64,000 nt of DNA, taken from positions 682,001 through 746,000 of the forward strand of contig OY756960.1 in the NCBI GenBank assembly GCA_963580455.1. Direction: 5' to 3'. The position numbers were made by a program, and so were the translations under genes. Each line of letters begins with the position of its first letter. The first letter of the stretch is position 1. The DNA comes from Euonymus europaeus (taxonomy: Eukaryota > Streptophyta > Magnoliopsida > Celastrales > Celastraceae). The notes below the pieces were generated by a model. That model ran no database searches. It was not told the origin of the DNA and worked only from the letters and a program-made list of their open reading frames with translations. This document shows, piece after piece, positions 36,061 to 48,474 of the stretch.

Positions 36061-37271
36061 TCTGAATTCGGTGATTTTTAGCTTGATTTCACACTAATTT
36101 TCGAGCTCTACGATCCTGGCGTTTCGGATATTGATTTCAGAACTCGTGGCTAGTTGTTCTCGTTTCACCTAGTTAGCCGCGAAATGTGGTTTCTTTACGT
36201 AAACGGTTTTATGAATATCCGTTGACTCCGAGTTCTGAATTCGGTGATTTTTAGCTTGATTTCACACTAATTTTCGAGCTCTACGATCCTGGCTTTTCGG
36301 ATATTGATTTCAGAACTCGTGGCTAGTAGGTCTCGTTTCACCGAGTTAGCCGCAAAATGTGGTTTCTTTACGTAAACGGTTTTATGAATATCCGTTGACT
36401 CCGAGTTCTGAATTCGGTGATTTTTAGCTTGATTTCACACTACTTTTTGAGCTCTACGATCCTGGCATTTCGGATTTTGATTTCAGAACTCGTGGCTAGT
36501 AGGTATCGTTTCTCCCAATTAGCCGCGAAATGTGGTTTCTTTACGTAAACGGTTTTATGAATATCCGTTGACTCCGAGTTCTGAATTCGGTGATTTTTAG
36601 CTTGATTTCACACTAATTTTTGAGCTCTACGATCCTGGAGTTTCGGATATTGATTTAAGAACTCGTGGCTAGTTGGTCTCATTTCAACTAGTTAGCCGCG
36701 AAATGTGGTTTCTTTACGTAAACGGTTTTATGAATATCCGTTGACTCCGAGTTCTGAATTCGGTGATTTTTAGCTTGATTTCACACAACTTTTCGAGCTC
36801 TACGATCCTGGCGTTTCGGATTTTGATTTCAGAACTCGTGGCTAGTAGGTCTCTTTTCTCCCAGTTAGCCGCGAAATGTGGTTTCTTTACGTAAACGGTT
36901 TTATGAATATCCGTTGACTCCGAGTTCTGAATTCGGTGATTTTTAGCTTGATTACACACTACTTTTCGAGCTCTACAATCCTGGCGTTTTAGATTTTGAT
37001 TTCAGAACTCTTGGCTAGATGGTCTCGTTTCACCTATTTAGCCACGAAATGTGGTTTTTTTACGTAAACGGTTTTATGAATATCCGTTGACTCCGAGTTC
37101 TGAATTCGGTGATTTTTAGCTTGATTTCACACTAATTTTCGAGCTCTACGATCCTGGCTTTTCGGATATTGATTTCAGAACTCGTGGCTAGTAGGTCTCG
37201 TTTCACCGAGTTAGCCGCAAAATGTGGTTTCTTTACGTAAACGATTTTATGAATATCCGTTGACTCCGAGT
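36061..37271 (+). repeat. 7-monomer tandem duplication H, copy 2
   Basis: Near-identical to the preceding 1,211 bp. I noticed TTTAGCCACG near 37040 against TTTAGCCGCG in copy 1. The low divergence suggests a recent duplication. It shares its 7-monomer length with the zone at 7-13 kb, but not its member types. Confidence 0.88.
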
Positions 37272-37274
37272 TCT

Positions 37275-38834
37275 GAATTCGGTGATTTTTAGCTTGATTT
37301 CACACTACTTTTCGAGCTCTACGATCCTGGCGTTTCGGATTTTGATTTCAGAACTCGTGGCTAGTAGGTCTCGTTTCACCTAGTTAGCCGCGAAATGTGG
37401 TTTCTTTACGTAAAGAGTTTTTATGAATATCCTTTGACTCCGAGTTCTGAATTCGGTGATTTTTAGCTTGATTTCACACTACTTTTCGAGCTCTACGATC
37501 CTGGAATTTCAGATTTTGATTTCAGAACTCGTGGCTAGTAGGTCTCGATTCACCTATTTAGCCGCGAAATGTGGTTTCTTTACGTAAGTGGTTTTATGAA
37601 TATCCGTTGACTACGAGTTCTGAATTCGGTGATTTTTAGGTTGATTACACACTACTTTTCGAGCTCTACGATCCTGGCGTTTCGGATTTTGATTTCAGAA
37701 CTGGTGGCTAGTTGGTCTCGTTTCACCTATTTAGCCGCGAAATGTGGTTTCTTTACGTAAACGGTTTTATGAATATCCGTTGACTCCGAGTTCTGAATTC
37801 GGTGATTTTTAGCTTGATTTCACACTACATTTCGAGCTCTACGATCCTGGCATTTCGGATTTTGATTTCAGAACTCGTGGCTAGTTGGTCTCGTTTCACC
37901 TAGTTAGCCGCGAAATGTGGTTTCTTTACGTAAACGGTTTTATGAATATCCGTTGACTCCGAGTTCTGAATTCGGTGATTTTTAGCTTGATTTCACACTA
38001 ATTTTCGAGCTCTACGATCCTGGCGTTTCGGATATTGATTTCAGAACTCGTGGCTAGTTGGTCTCGTTTCACCTAGTTAGCCGCGAAATGTGGTTTCTTT
38101 ACGTAAACGGTTTTATGAATATCCGTTGACTCCGAGTTCTGAATTCGGTGAATTTTAGCTTGATTTCACACTACTTTTCGAGCTCTATGATCCTGGCGTT
38201 TCGGATTTTGATTTCAGAACTCGTGGCTAGTAGGTCTCGTTTCACCTAGTTAGCCGCGAAATGTGGTTTCTTTACGTAAAGAGTTTTTATGAATATCCTT
38301 TGACTCCGAGTTCTGAATTCGGTGATTTTTAGCTTGATTTCACACTACTTTTCGAGCTCTACGATCCTGGCGTTTCAGATTTTGATTTCAGAACTCGTGG
38401 ATAGTAGGTCTCGTTTCACCTAGTTAGCCGCGAAATGTGGTTTCTTTACGTAAAGAGTTTTTATGAATATCCGTTGACTCCGAGTTCTGAATTCGGTGAT
38501 TTTTAGCTTGATTTCACACTAATTTTCGAGCTCTACGATCCTGGAATTTCGGATTTTGATTTCAGAACTCGTGGCTAGTAGGTCTCTTTTCTCCCAGTTA
38601 GCCGCGAAATGTGGTTTCTTTACGTAAACGGTTTTATGAATATCCGTTGACTCCGAGTTCTGAATTCGGTGATTTTTAGCTTGATTACACACTACTTTTC
38701 GAGCTCTACAATCCTGGCGTTTTAGATTTTGATTTCAGAACTCTTGGCTAGTTGGTCTCGTTTCACCTATTTAGCCACGAAATGTGGTTTCTTTACGTAA
38801 ACGATTTTAGGAATATCCGTTTACTCCGAGTTCT
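37275..38834 (+). repeat. 9-monomer higher-order repeat J, copy 1 (1,560 bp)
   Basis: The unit holds three 174-bp GTAAAGAG monomers and six 173-bp monomers, so 1,560 = 9 x 173 + 3. GTAAAGAG is at 37410, 38276 and 38450, then 38970, 39836, 40010 and 40530. AACTGGTGGC-type CTGGTGGC is at 37701, 39261 and 40821. Other members: GTAAGTGG with GACTACGAG, ACTACATTTCG, ACTAATTTTCG, GTGAATTTTAG with CTATGATCC, and TCTCTTTTCTCCC. Confidence 0.92.
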
Positions 38835-40394
38835 GAATTCGGTGATTTTTAGCTTGATTTCACACTACTTTTCGAGCTCTACGATCCTGGCGTTTCGGAT
38901 TTTGATTTCAGAACTCGTGGCTAGTAGGTCTCGTTTCACCTAGTTAGCCGCGAAATGTGGTTTCTTTACGTAAAGAGTTTTTATGAATATCCTTTGACTC
39001 CGAGTTCTGAATTCGGTGATTTTTAGCTTGATTTCACACTACTTTTCGAGCTCTACGATCCTGGAATTTCAGATTTTGATTTCAGAACTCGTGGCTAGTA
39101 GGTCTCGATTCACCTATTTAGCCGCGAAATGTGGTTTCTTTACGTAAGTGGTTTTATGAATATCCGTTGACTACGAGTTCTGAATTCGGTGATTTTTAGG
39201 TTGATTACACACTACTTTTCGAGCTCTACGATCCTGGCGTTTCGGATTTTGATTTCAGAACTGGTGGCTAGTTGGTCTCGTTTCACCTATTTAGCCGCGA
39301 AATGTGGTTTCTTTACGTAAACGGTTTTATGAATATCCGTTGACTCCGAGTTCTGAATTCGGTGATTTTTAGCTTGATTTCACACTACATTTCGAGCTCT
39401 ACGATCCTGGCGTTTCGGATTTTGATTTCAGAACTCGTGGCTAGTTGGTCTCGTTTCACCTAGTTAGCCGCGAAATGTGGTTTCTTTACGTAAACGGTTT
39501 TACGAATATCCGTTGACTCCGAGTTCTGAATTCGGTGATTTTTAGCTTGATTTCACACTAATTTTCGAGCTCTACGATCGTGGCGTTTCGGATATTGATT
39601 TCAGAACTCGTGGCTAGTTGGTCTCGTTTCACCTAGTTAGCCGCGAAATGTGGTTTCTTTACGTAAAAGGTTTTATGAATATCCGTTGACTCCGAGTTCT
39701 GAATTCGGTAAATTTTAGCTTGATTTCACACTACTTTTCGAGCTCTATGATCCTGGCGTTTCGGATTTTGATTTCAGAACTCGTGGCTAGTAGGTCTCGT
39801 TTCACCTAGTTAGCCGCGAAATGTGGTTTCTTTACGTAAAGAGTTTTTATGAATATCCTTTGACTCCGAGTTCTGAATTCGGTGATTTTGAGCTTGATTT
39901 CACACTACTTTTCGAGCTCTACGATCCTGGCGTTTCAGATTTTGATTTCAGAACTCGTGGCTAGTAGGTCTCGTTTCACCTAGTTAGCCGCGAAATGTGG
40001 TTTCTTTACGTAAAGAGTTTTTATGAATATCCGTTGACTCCGAGTTCTGAATTCGGTGATTTTTAGCTTGATTTCACACTAATTTTCGAGCTCTACGATC
40101 CTGGAATTTCGGATTTTGATTTCAGAACTCGTGGCTAGTAGGTCTCTTTTCTCCCAGTTAGCCGCGAAATGTGGTTTCTTTACGTAAACGGTTTTATGAA
40201 TATCCGTTGACTCCGAGTTCTGAATTCGGTGATTTTTAGCTTGATTACACACTACTTTTCGAGCTCTACAATCCTGGCGTTTTAGATTTTGATTTCAGAA
40301 TTCTTGACTAGTTGGTCTCGTTTCACCTATTTAGCCACGAAATGTGGTTTCTTTACGTAAACGATTTTAGGAATATCCGTTTACTCCGAGTTCT
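38835..40394 (+). repeat. 9-monomer higher-order repeat J, copy 2
   Basis: Aligns base for base with copy 1 at 1,560 bp, with only scattered changes: TTTTACGAATATCC near 39501, CGATCGTGGC near 39578, GTAAAAGG near 39665, GGTAAATTTTAG near 39710 and TTTTGAGCTTG near 39888. The plus-strand open frame at 38752-38943 and its relative at 40312-40503 are the same part of this unit. Confidence 0.92.
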
Positions 40395-41045
40395 GAATTC
40401 GGTGATTTTTAGCTTGATTTCACACTACTTTTCGAGCACTACGATCCTGGCGTTTCGGATTTTGATTTCAGAACTCGTGGCTAGTAGGTCTCGTTTCACC
40501 TAGTTAGCCGCGAAATGTGGTTTCTTTACGTAAAGAGTTTTTATGAATATCCTTTGACTCCGAGTTCTGAATTCGGTGATTTTTAGCTTGATTTCACACT
40601 ACTTTTCAAGCTCTACGATCCTGGAATTTCAGATTTTGATTTCAGAACTCGTGGCTAGTAGGTCTCGATTCACCTATTTAGCCGCGAAATGTGGTTTCTT
40701 TACGTAAGTGGTTTTATGAATATCCGTTGACTACGAGTTCTGAATTCGGTGATTTTTAGGTTGATTACACACTACTTTTCGAGCTCTACGATCCTGGCGT
40801 TTCGGATTTTGATTTCAGAACTGGTGGCTAGTTGGTCTCGTTTCTCCTATTTAGCCGCGAAATGTGGTTTCTTTACGTAAACGGTTTTATGAATATCCGT
40901 TGACTCCGAGTTCTGAATTCGGTGATTTTTAGCTTGATTTCACACTACATTTCGAGCTCTACGATCCTGGCGTTTCGGATTTTGATTTCAGAACTCGTGG
41001 CTAGTTGGTCTCGTTTCACCTAGTTAGCCGCGAAATGTGGTTTCT
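40395..41045 (+). repeat. 9-monomer higher-order repeat J, truncated copy 3
   Basis: Continues the 1,560-bp register for about four monomers (GTAAAGAG at 40530, CTGGTGGC at 40821). It then jumps near 41045 to an ACGATTTTAGG monomer with CCGTTTACTCC, the type that begins the unit. The GTAAAGAG monomer that normally follows is skipped, so the junction records a recombination between non-equivalent monomers. Confidence 0.8.
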
Positions 41046-42640
41046 TTACGTAAACGATTTTAGGAATATCCGTTTACTCCGAGTTCTGAATTCGGTGATT
41101 TTTAGCTTGATTTCACACTACTTTTCGAGCTCTACGATCCTGGAATTTCAGATTTTGATTTCAGAACTCGTGGCTAGTAGGTCTCGATTCACCTATTTAG
41201 CCGCGAAATGTGGTTTCTTTACGTAAGTGGTTTTATGAATATCCGTTGACTACGAGTTCTGAATTCGGTGATTTTTAGATTGATTACACACTACTTTTCG
41301 AGCTCTACGATCCTGGCGTTTCGGATTTTGATTTCAGAACTGGTGGCTAGTTGGTCTCGTTTCACCTATTTAGCCGCGAAATGTGGTTTCTTTACGTAAA
41401 CGGTTTTATGAATATCCGTTGACTCCGAGTTCTGAATTCGGTGATTTTTAGCTTGATTTCACACTACAATTCGAGCTCTACGATCCTGGCATTTCAGATT
41501 TTGATTTCAGAACTCGTGGCTAGTTGGTCTCGTTTCACCTAGTTAGCCGCGAAATGTGGTTTCTTTACGTAAACGGTTTTATGAATATCCGTTGACTCCG
41601 AGTTCTGAATTCGGTGAATTTTAGCTTGACTTCACACTACTTTTCGAGCTCTATGATCCTGGCGTTTCGGATTTTGATTTCAGAACTCGTGGCTAGTAGG
41701 TCTCGTTTCACCTAGTTAGCTGCGAAATGTGGTTTCTTTACGTAAAGAGTTTTTATGAATATCCTATGACTCCGAGTTCTGAATTCAGTGATTTTTAGCT
41801 TGATTTCACACTACTTTTCGAGCTCTATGATCCTGGCGTTTCGGATTTTGATTTCAGAACTTGTGGCTAGTTGGTCTCGTTTCACCTATTTAGCCGTGAA
41901 ATGTGGTTTCCTTACGTAAACGGTTTTATGAATATCCGTTGACTCCGAGTTCTGAATTCGGTGATTTTTAGCTTGATTTCACACTACTTTTCGAGCTCTA
42001 CGATCCTGGAATTTCAAATTTTGATTTCAGAACTCGTGGCTAGTAGGTCTCGATTCACCTATTTAGCCGCGAAATGTGGTTTCTTTACGTAAGTGGTTTT
42101 ATGAATATCCGTTGACTACGAGTTCTGAATTCGGTGATTTTTAGGTTGATTACACACTACTTTTCGAGCTCTACGATCCTGGCGTTTCGGATTTTGATTT
42201 CAGAACTTGTGGCTAGTTGGTCTCGTTTCACCTATTTAGCCGCGAAATGTGGTTTCTTTACGTAAACGGTTTTATGAATATCCGTTGACTCCGAGTTCTG
42301 AATTCGGTGATTTTTAGCTTGATTTCACACTACATTTCGAGCTCTACGATCCTTTCGTTTCGGATTTTGATTTCAGAACTCGTGGCTAGTTGGTCTCGTT
42401 TCACCTAGTTAGCCGCGAAATGTGGTTTCTTTACGTAAACGGTTTTATGAATATCCGTTGACTCCGAGTTCTGAATTCGGTGATTTTTAGCTTGATTTCA
42501 CACTAATTTTCGAGCTCTACGATCCTGGCGTTTCGGATATTGATTTCAGAACTCGTGGCTAGTTGGTCTCGTTTCACCTAGTTAGCCGCGAAATGTGGTT
42601 TCTTTACGTAAACGGTTTTATGAATATCCGTTGACTCCGA
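40930..42640 (+). repeat. Block K, copy 1 (about 10 monomers)
   Basis: Recurs at about 43526-45236 with an offset of exactly 2,596 bp (15 x 173 + 1). Markers: ACTACAATTCGAG near 41464 and 44060; TTTCCTTACG near 41908 and 44504; GAATTTCAAATTTTG near 42009 and 44605; CCTTTCGTTTCGG near 42352 and 44948. Only a few differences were noticed, such as GCTGCGAAATG near 41720 and GAATTCAGTG near 41783, both absent from copy 2. Confidence 0.9.
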
Positions 42641-42740
42641 CTTCTGAATTCGGTGATTTTTAGCTTGATTTCACACTAATTTTCGAGCTCTACGATCCTG
42701 GCTTTTCGGATATTGATTTCAGAACTCGTGGCTAGTAGGT

Positions 42741-43525
42741 CTTGTTTCACCGAGTTAGCCGCAAAATGTGGTTTCTTTACGTAAACGGTTTTATGAATAT
42801 CCGTTGACTCCGAGTTCTGAATTCTGTGATTTTTAGCTTGATTTCACACTACTTTTCGAGCTCTACGATCCTGGCGTTTCGGATTTTGATTTCAGAACTC
42901 GTGGCTAGTAGGTCTCGTTTCTCCCAATTAGCCGCGAAATGTGGTTTCTTTACGTAAACGGTTTTATAAATATCCGTTGACTCCGAGTTCTGAATTCTGT
43001 GATTTTTAGCTTGATTTCACACTACTTTTCGAGCTCTACGATCCTGGCGTTTCGGATTTTGATTTCAGAACTCGTGGCTAGTAGGTCTCGTTTCTCCCAG
43101 TTAGCCGCGAAATGTGGTTTCTTTACGTAAACGGTTTTATGAATATCCGTTGACTCCGAGTTCTGAATTCTGTGATTTTTAGCTTGATTTCACACTACTT
43201 TTCGAGCTCTACGATCCTGGCGTTTCGGATTTTGATTTCAGAACTCGTGGCTAGTAGGTCTCGTTTCTCCCAATTAGCCGCGAAATGTGGTTTCTTTACG
43301 TAAACGGTTTTATAAATATCCGTTGACTCCGAGTTCTGAATTCGGTGATTTTTAGCTTGATTTCACACTACTTTTCGAGCTCTACGATCCTGGCGTTTCG
43401 GATTTTGATTTCAGAACTCGTGGCTAGTAGGTCTCGTTTCTCCCAGTTAGCCGCGAAATGTGGTTTCTTTACGTAAACGGTTTTATGAATATCCGTTGAC
43501 TCCGAGTTCTGAATTCTGTGATTTT
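42741..43525 (+). repeat. Dimeric subarray, 346-bp unit, copy 1
   Basis: Two monomer types alternate: TTTCTCCCAATT with TTTTATAAATATCC, and TTTCTCCCAGTT with TTTTATGAATATCC. They start near 42921, 43095, 43268 and 43441. Many carry GAATTCTGTG. The TATAAATATCC form is seen only here and near 45.3-46.1 kb. Confidence 0.85.
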
Positions 43526-45236
43526 TAGCTTGATTTCACACTACATTTCGAGCTCTACGATCCTGGCGTTTCGGATTTTGATTTCAGAACTCGTGGCTAG
43601 TTGGTCTCGTTTCACCTAGTTAGCCGCGAAATGCGGTTTCTTTACGTAAACGATTTTAGGAATATCCGTTTACTCCGAGTTCTGAATTCGGTGATTTTTA
43701 GCTTGATTTCACACTACTTTTCGAGCTCTACGATCCTGGAATTTCAGATTTTGATTTCAGAACTCGTGGCTAGTAGGTCTCGATTCACCTATTTAGCCGC
43801 GAAATGTGGTTTCTTTACGTAAGTGGTTTTATGAATATCCGTTGACTACGAGTTCTGAATTCGGTGATTTTTAGATTGATTACACACTACTTTTCGAGCT
43901 CTACGATCCTGGCGTTTCGGATTTTGATTTCAGAACTGGTGGCTAGTTGGTCTCGTTTCGCCTATTTAGCCGCGAAATGTGGTTTCTTTACGTAAACGGT
44001 TTTATGAATATCCGTTGACTCCGAGTTCTGAATTCGGTGATTTTTAGCTTGATTTCACACTACAATTCGAGCTCTACGATCCTGGCATTTCAGATTTTGA
44101 TTTCAGAACTCGTGGCTAGTTGGTCTCGTTTCACCTAGTTAGCCGCGAAATGTGGTTTCTTTACGTAAACGGTTTTATGAATATCCGTTGACTCCGAGTT
44201 CTGAATTCGGTGAATTTTAGCTTGACTTCACACTACTTTTCGAGCTCTATGATCCTGGCGTTTCGGATTTTGATTTCAGAACTCGTGGCTAGTAGGTCTC
44301 GTTTCACCTAGTTAGCCGCGAAATGTGGTTTCTTTACGTAAAGAGTTTTTATGAATATCCTATGACTCCGAGTTCTGAATTCGGTGATTTTTAGCTTGAT
44401 TTCACACTACTTTTCGAGCTCTATGATCCTGGCGTTTCGGATTTTGATTTCAGAACTTGTGGCTAGTTGGTCTCGTTTCACCTATTTAGCCGTGAAATGT
44501 GGTTTCCTTACGTAAACGGTTTTATGAATATCCGTTGACTCCGAGTTCTGAATTCGGTGATTTTTAGCTTGATTTCACACTACTTTTCGAGCTCTACGAT
44601 CCTGGAATTTCAAATTTTGATTTCAGAACTCGTGGCTAGTAGGTCTCGATTCACCTATTTAGCCGCGAAATGTGGTTTCTTTACGTAAGTGGTTTTATGA
44701 ATATCCGTTGACTACGAGTTCTGAATTCGGTGATTTTTAGGTTGATTACACACTACTTTTCGAGCTCTACGATCCTGGCGTTTCGGATTTTGATTTCAGA
44801 ACTTGTGGCTAGTTGGTCTCGTTTCACCTATTTAGCCGCGAAATGTGGTTTCTTTACGTAAACGGTTTTATGAATATCCGTTGACTCCGAGTTCTGAATT
44901 CGGTGATTTTTAGCTTGATTTCACACTACATTTCGAGCTCTACGATCCTTTCGTTTCGGATTTTGATTTCAGAACTCGTGGCTAGTTGGTCTCGTTTCAC
45001 CTAGTTAGCCGCGAAATGTGGTTTCTTTACGTAAACGGTTTTATGAATATCCGTTGACTCCGAGTTCTGAATTCGGTGATTTTTAGCTTGATTTCACACT
45101 AATTTTCGAGCTCTACGATCCTGGCGTTTCGGATATTGATTTCAGAACTCGTGGCTAGTTGGTCTCGTTTCACCTAGTTAGCCGCGAAATGTGGTTTCTT
45201 TACGTAAACGGTTTTATGAATATCCGTTGACTCCGA
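43526..45236 (+). repeat. Block K, copy 2
   Basis: Second copy of 40930-42640. At its right end it passes straight into the dimeric subarray, skipping one monomer (the CCGACTTCTG/CTTTTCGG member near 42640-42780) present after copy 1. The dimeric part is therefore offset by 14 monomers plus 1 bp (42921 to 45344) rather than 15. Confidence 0.9.
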
Positions 45237-46190
45237 GTTCTGAATTCTGTGATTTTTAGCTTGATTTCACACTACTTTTCGAGCTCTACGATCCTAACGT
45301 TTCGGATTTTGATTTCAGAACTCGTGGCTAGTAGGTCTCGTTTCTCCCAATTAGCCGCGAAATGTGGTTTCTTTACGTAAACGGTTTTATAAATATCCGT
45401 TGACTCCGAGTTCTGAATTCTGTGATTTTTAGCTTGATTTCACACTACTTTTCGAGCTCTACGATCCTGGCGTTTCGGATTTTGATTTCAGAACTCGTGG
45501 CTAGTAGGTCTCGTTTCTCCCAGTTAGCCGCGAAATGTGGTTTCTTTACGTAAACGGTTTTATGAATATCCGTTGACTCCGAGTTCTGAATTCTGTGATT
45601 TTTAGCTTGATTTCACACTACTTTTCGAGCTCTACGATCCTGGCGTTTCGGATTTTGATTTCAGAACTCGTGGCTAGTAGGTCTCGTTTCTCCCAATTAG
45701 CCGCGAAATGTGGTTTCTTTACGTAAACGGTTTTATAAATATCCGTTGACTCCGAGTTCTGAATTCGGTGATTTTTAGCTTGATTTCACACTACTTTTCG
45801 AGCTCTACGATCCTGGCGTTTCGGATTTTGATTTCAGAACTCGTGGCTAGTAGGTCTCGTTTCTCCCAGTTAGCCGCGAAATGTGGTTTCTTTACGTAAA
45901 CGGTTTTATGAATATCCGTTGACTCCGAGTTCTGAATTCTGTGATTTTTAGCTTGATTTCACACTACTTTTCGAGCTCTACGATCCTGGCGTTTCGGATT
46001 TTGATTTCAGAACTCGTGGCTAGTAGGTCTCGTTTCTCCCAATTAGCCGCGAAATGTGGTTTCTTTACGTAAACGGTTTTATAAATATCCGTTGACTCCG
46101 AGTTCTGAATTCGGTGATTTTTAGCTTGATTTCACACTAATTTTCGAGCTCTACGATCCTGGAATTTCGGATATTGATTTCAGAACTCGT
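45237..46190 (+). repeat. Dimeric subarray, 346-bp unit, copy 2
   Basis: CTCCCAATT and CTCCCAGTT monomers alternate near 45344, 45518, 45691, 45864 and 46037. The pattern of GAATTCTGTG (near 45245, 45418, 45591, 45937) and GAATTCGGTG (near 45764) repeats that of copy 1. The subarray is at least one monomer longer than copy 1. Confidence 0.85.
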
Positions 46191-48474
46191 GGCTAGTTGG
46201 TCTCGTTTCAACTAGTTAGCCGCGAAATATGGTTTCTTTACGTAAACGGTTTTATGAATATCCGTTGACTCCGAGTTCTGAATTCGGTGATTTTTAGTTT
46301 GATTTCACACTAATTTTCGAGCTCTACGATCCTGGCATTTCGGATATTGATTTCAGAACTCGTGGCTAGTTGGTCTCGTTTCACCTAGTTAGCCGCGAAA
46401 TGTGGTTTCTTTACGTAAACGGTTTTATGAATATCCGTTGACTCCGAGTTCTGAATTCGGTGATTTTTAGCTTGATTTCTCACCACTTTTTGAGCTCTAC
46501 GATCCTGGAGTTTCGGATTTTGATTTTAAAACTCGTGGCTAGTTGGTCTCGTTTCACCTAGTTAGCCGCGAAATGTGGTTTCTTTACGTAAACGGTTTTA
46601 TGAATATCCGTTGACTCCGAGTTCTGAATTCGGTGATTTTTAGCTTGATTTCACACAACTTTTCGAGCTCTACAATCCTGGAATTTCGGATTTTGATTTC
46701 AGAACTCGTGGCTAGTAGGTCTCGTTTCTCCCAGTTAGCCGCGAAATGTGGTTTCTTTACGTAAACGGTTTTATGAATATCCGTTGACTCCGAGTTCTGA
46801 ATTCGGTTATTTTTAGCTTGATTTCACACTACTTTTCGAGCTCTACGATCCTGGCATTTCGGATATTGATTTCAGAACTCGTGGCTAGTTGGTGTCGTTT
46901 CACCTAGTTAGCCGCGAAATGTTGTTTCTTTACGTAAACGGTTTTATGAATATCCGTTGACTCCGAGTTCTGAATTCAGTGATTTTTAGCTTGATTTCAC
47001 ACTACTTTTTGAGCTCTACAATCCTAGCATTTCGGATTTTGATTTCAAAACTCTTGGCTAGTTGGTCTCGTTTCACCGAGTTAGCCGCGAAATGTGATTT
47101 CTTTACGTAAACGGTTTTATGAATATCCGTTGACTCCGAGTTCTGAATTCGGTGATTTTTAGCTTGATTTCACACAACTTTTCGAGCTCTACGATCCTGG
47201 CGTTTCGGATTTTGATTTCAGAACTCGTGGCTAGTAGGTCTCGTTTCTCCCAATTAGCCGCGAAATGTGGTTTCTTTACGTAAACGGTTTTATGAATATC
47301 CGTTGACTCCGAGTTCTGAATTCGGTGATTTTTAGCTTGATTTCACACTAATTTTCGAGCTCTACAATCCTTGCATTTGGGATTTTGATTTCAAAACTCG
47401 TGGCTAGTTGGTCTCGTTTCAACTAGTTAGCCGCGAAATGTGGTTTCTTTACGTAAACGGTTTTATGAATATCCGTTGACTCCGAGTTCTGAATTCGGTG
47501 ATTTTTAGCTTGATTTCACACTAATTTTCGAGCTCTACGATCCTGGCTTTTCGGATTTTGATTTCAAAACTCGTGGCTAGTAGGTCTCGTTTCTCCCAAT
47601 TAGCCGCGAAATGTGGTTTCTTTACGTAAACGGTTTTATGAATATCCGTTGACTCCGAGTTCTGAATTCGGTGATTTTTAGCTTGATTTCACACTAATTA
47701 TCGAGCTCTACGATCCTGGCGTTTCGGATATTGATTTCAGAACTCGTGGCTAGTTGGTCTCGTTTCACCTAGTTAGCCGCGAAATGTGGTTTCTTTACGT
47801 AAACGGTTTTATGAATATCCGTTGACTCCGAGTTCTGAATTCGGTGATTTTTAGCTTGATTTCACACTACTTTTCGAGCTCTACAATCCTCGCGTTTCGG
47901 ATTTTGATTTCAAAACTCGTGGCTAGTTGGTCTCGTTTCACCGAGTTAGCCGCGAAATGTGGTTTCTTTACGTAAACGGTTTTATGAATATCCGTTGACT
48001 CCGAGTTCTGAATTCGGTGATTTTTAGCTTGATTTCACACTACTTTTCGAGCTCTACGATCCTGGAGTTTCGGATATTGATTTCAGAACTCGTGGCTAGT
48101 TGGTCTCGTTTAAACTAATTAGCCGCGAAATGTGGTTTCTTTACGTAAACGGTTTTAGGAATATCCGTTGACTCCGAGTTCTGAATTCGGTGATTTTTAG
48201 CTTGACTACACACTACTTTTCGAGCTCTACAATCCTGGCATTTGGGATTTTGATTTCAAAACTCGTGGCTAGTTGGCCTCGTTTCAACTAGTTAGCCGCG
48301 AAATGTGGTTTCTTTACGTAAACGGTTTTATGAATATCCGTTGACTCCGAGTTCTGAATTCGGTGATTTTTAGCTTGATTTCACACTAATTTTCGAGCTC
48401 TACGATCCTGGCGTTTCGGATATTGATTTCAGAACTCGTGGCTAGTTCGTCTCATTTCACCTAGTTAGCCGCGA
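46191..48474 (+). repeat. Mixed satellite monomers
   Basis: About 13 monomers of mixed types. They include a TTTGATTTCTCACCAC member near 46470, CATTTGGGATT members near 47372 and 48238, and a CCTCGCGTTTCGG member near 47889. A GTTTAAACTAATTAG member starts at 48108. Most of these types return at 62.5-64.0 kb. No gene or insert was seen. Confidence 0.6.

Noticed and set aside
19928..37000. Minus-strand open frames of 81 codons at 19928, 22524, 24773, 26158, 28233, 28925, 29790, 32041, 33599, 35503 and 36714
   Set aside because: All are the same stretch of about 1.4 monomers read across two units. Those I checked begin at GTG (in GTGTGTAATCAAG), not ATG. The 173-bp period shifts the frame each unit, and the frame opens only where a TTACACAC monomer follows a suitable neighbour. 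Conservation follows from repeat homogenisation, not coding selection.
42960..42975. TATAAATA as a promoter
   Set aside because: It is a one-base variant of TATGAATA in a dimeric satellite, with no downstream gene.
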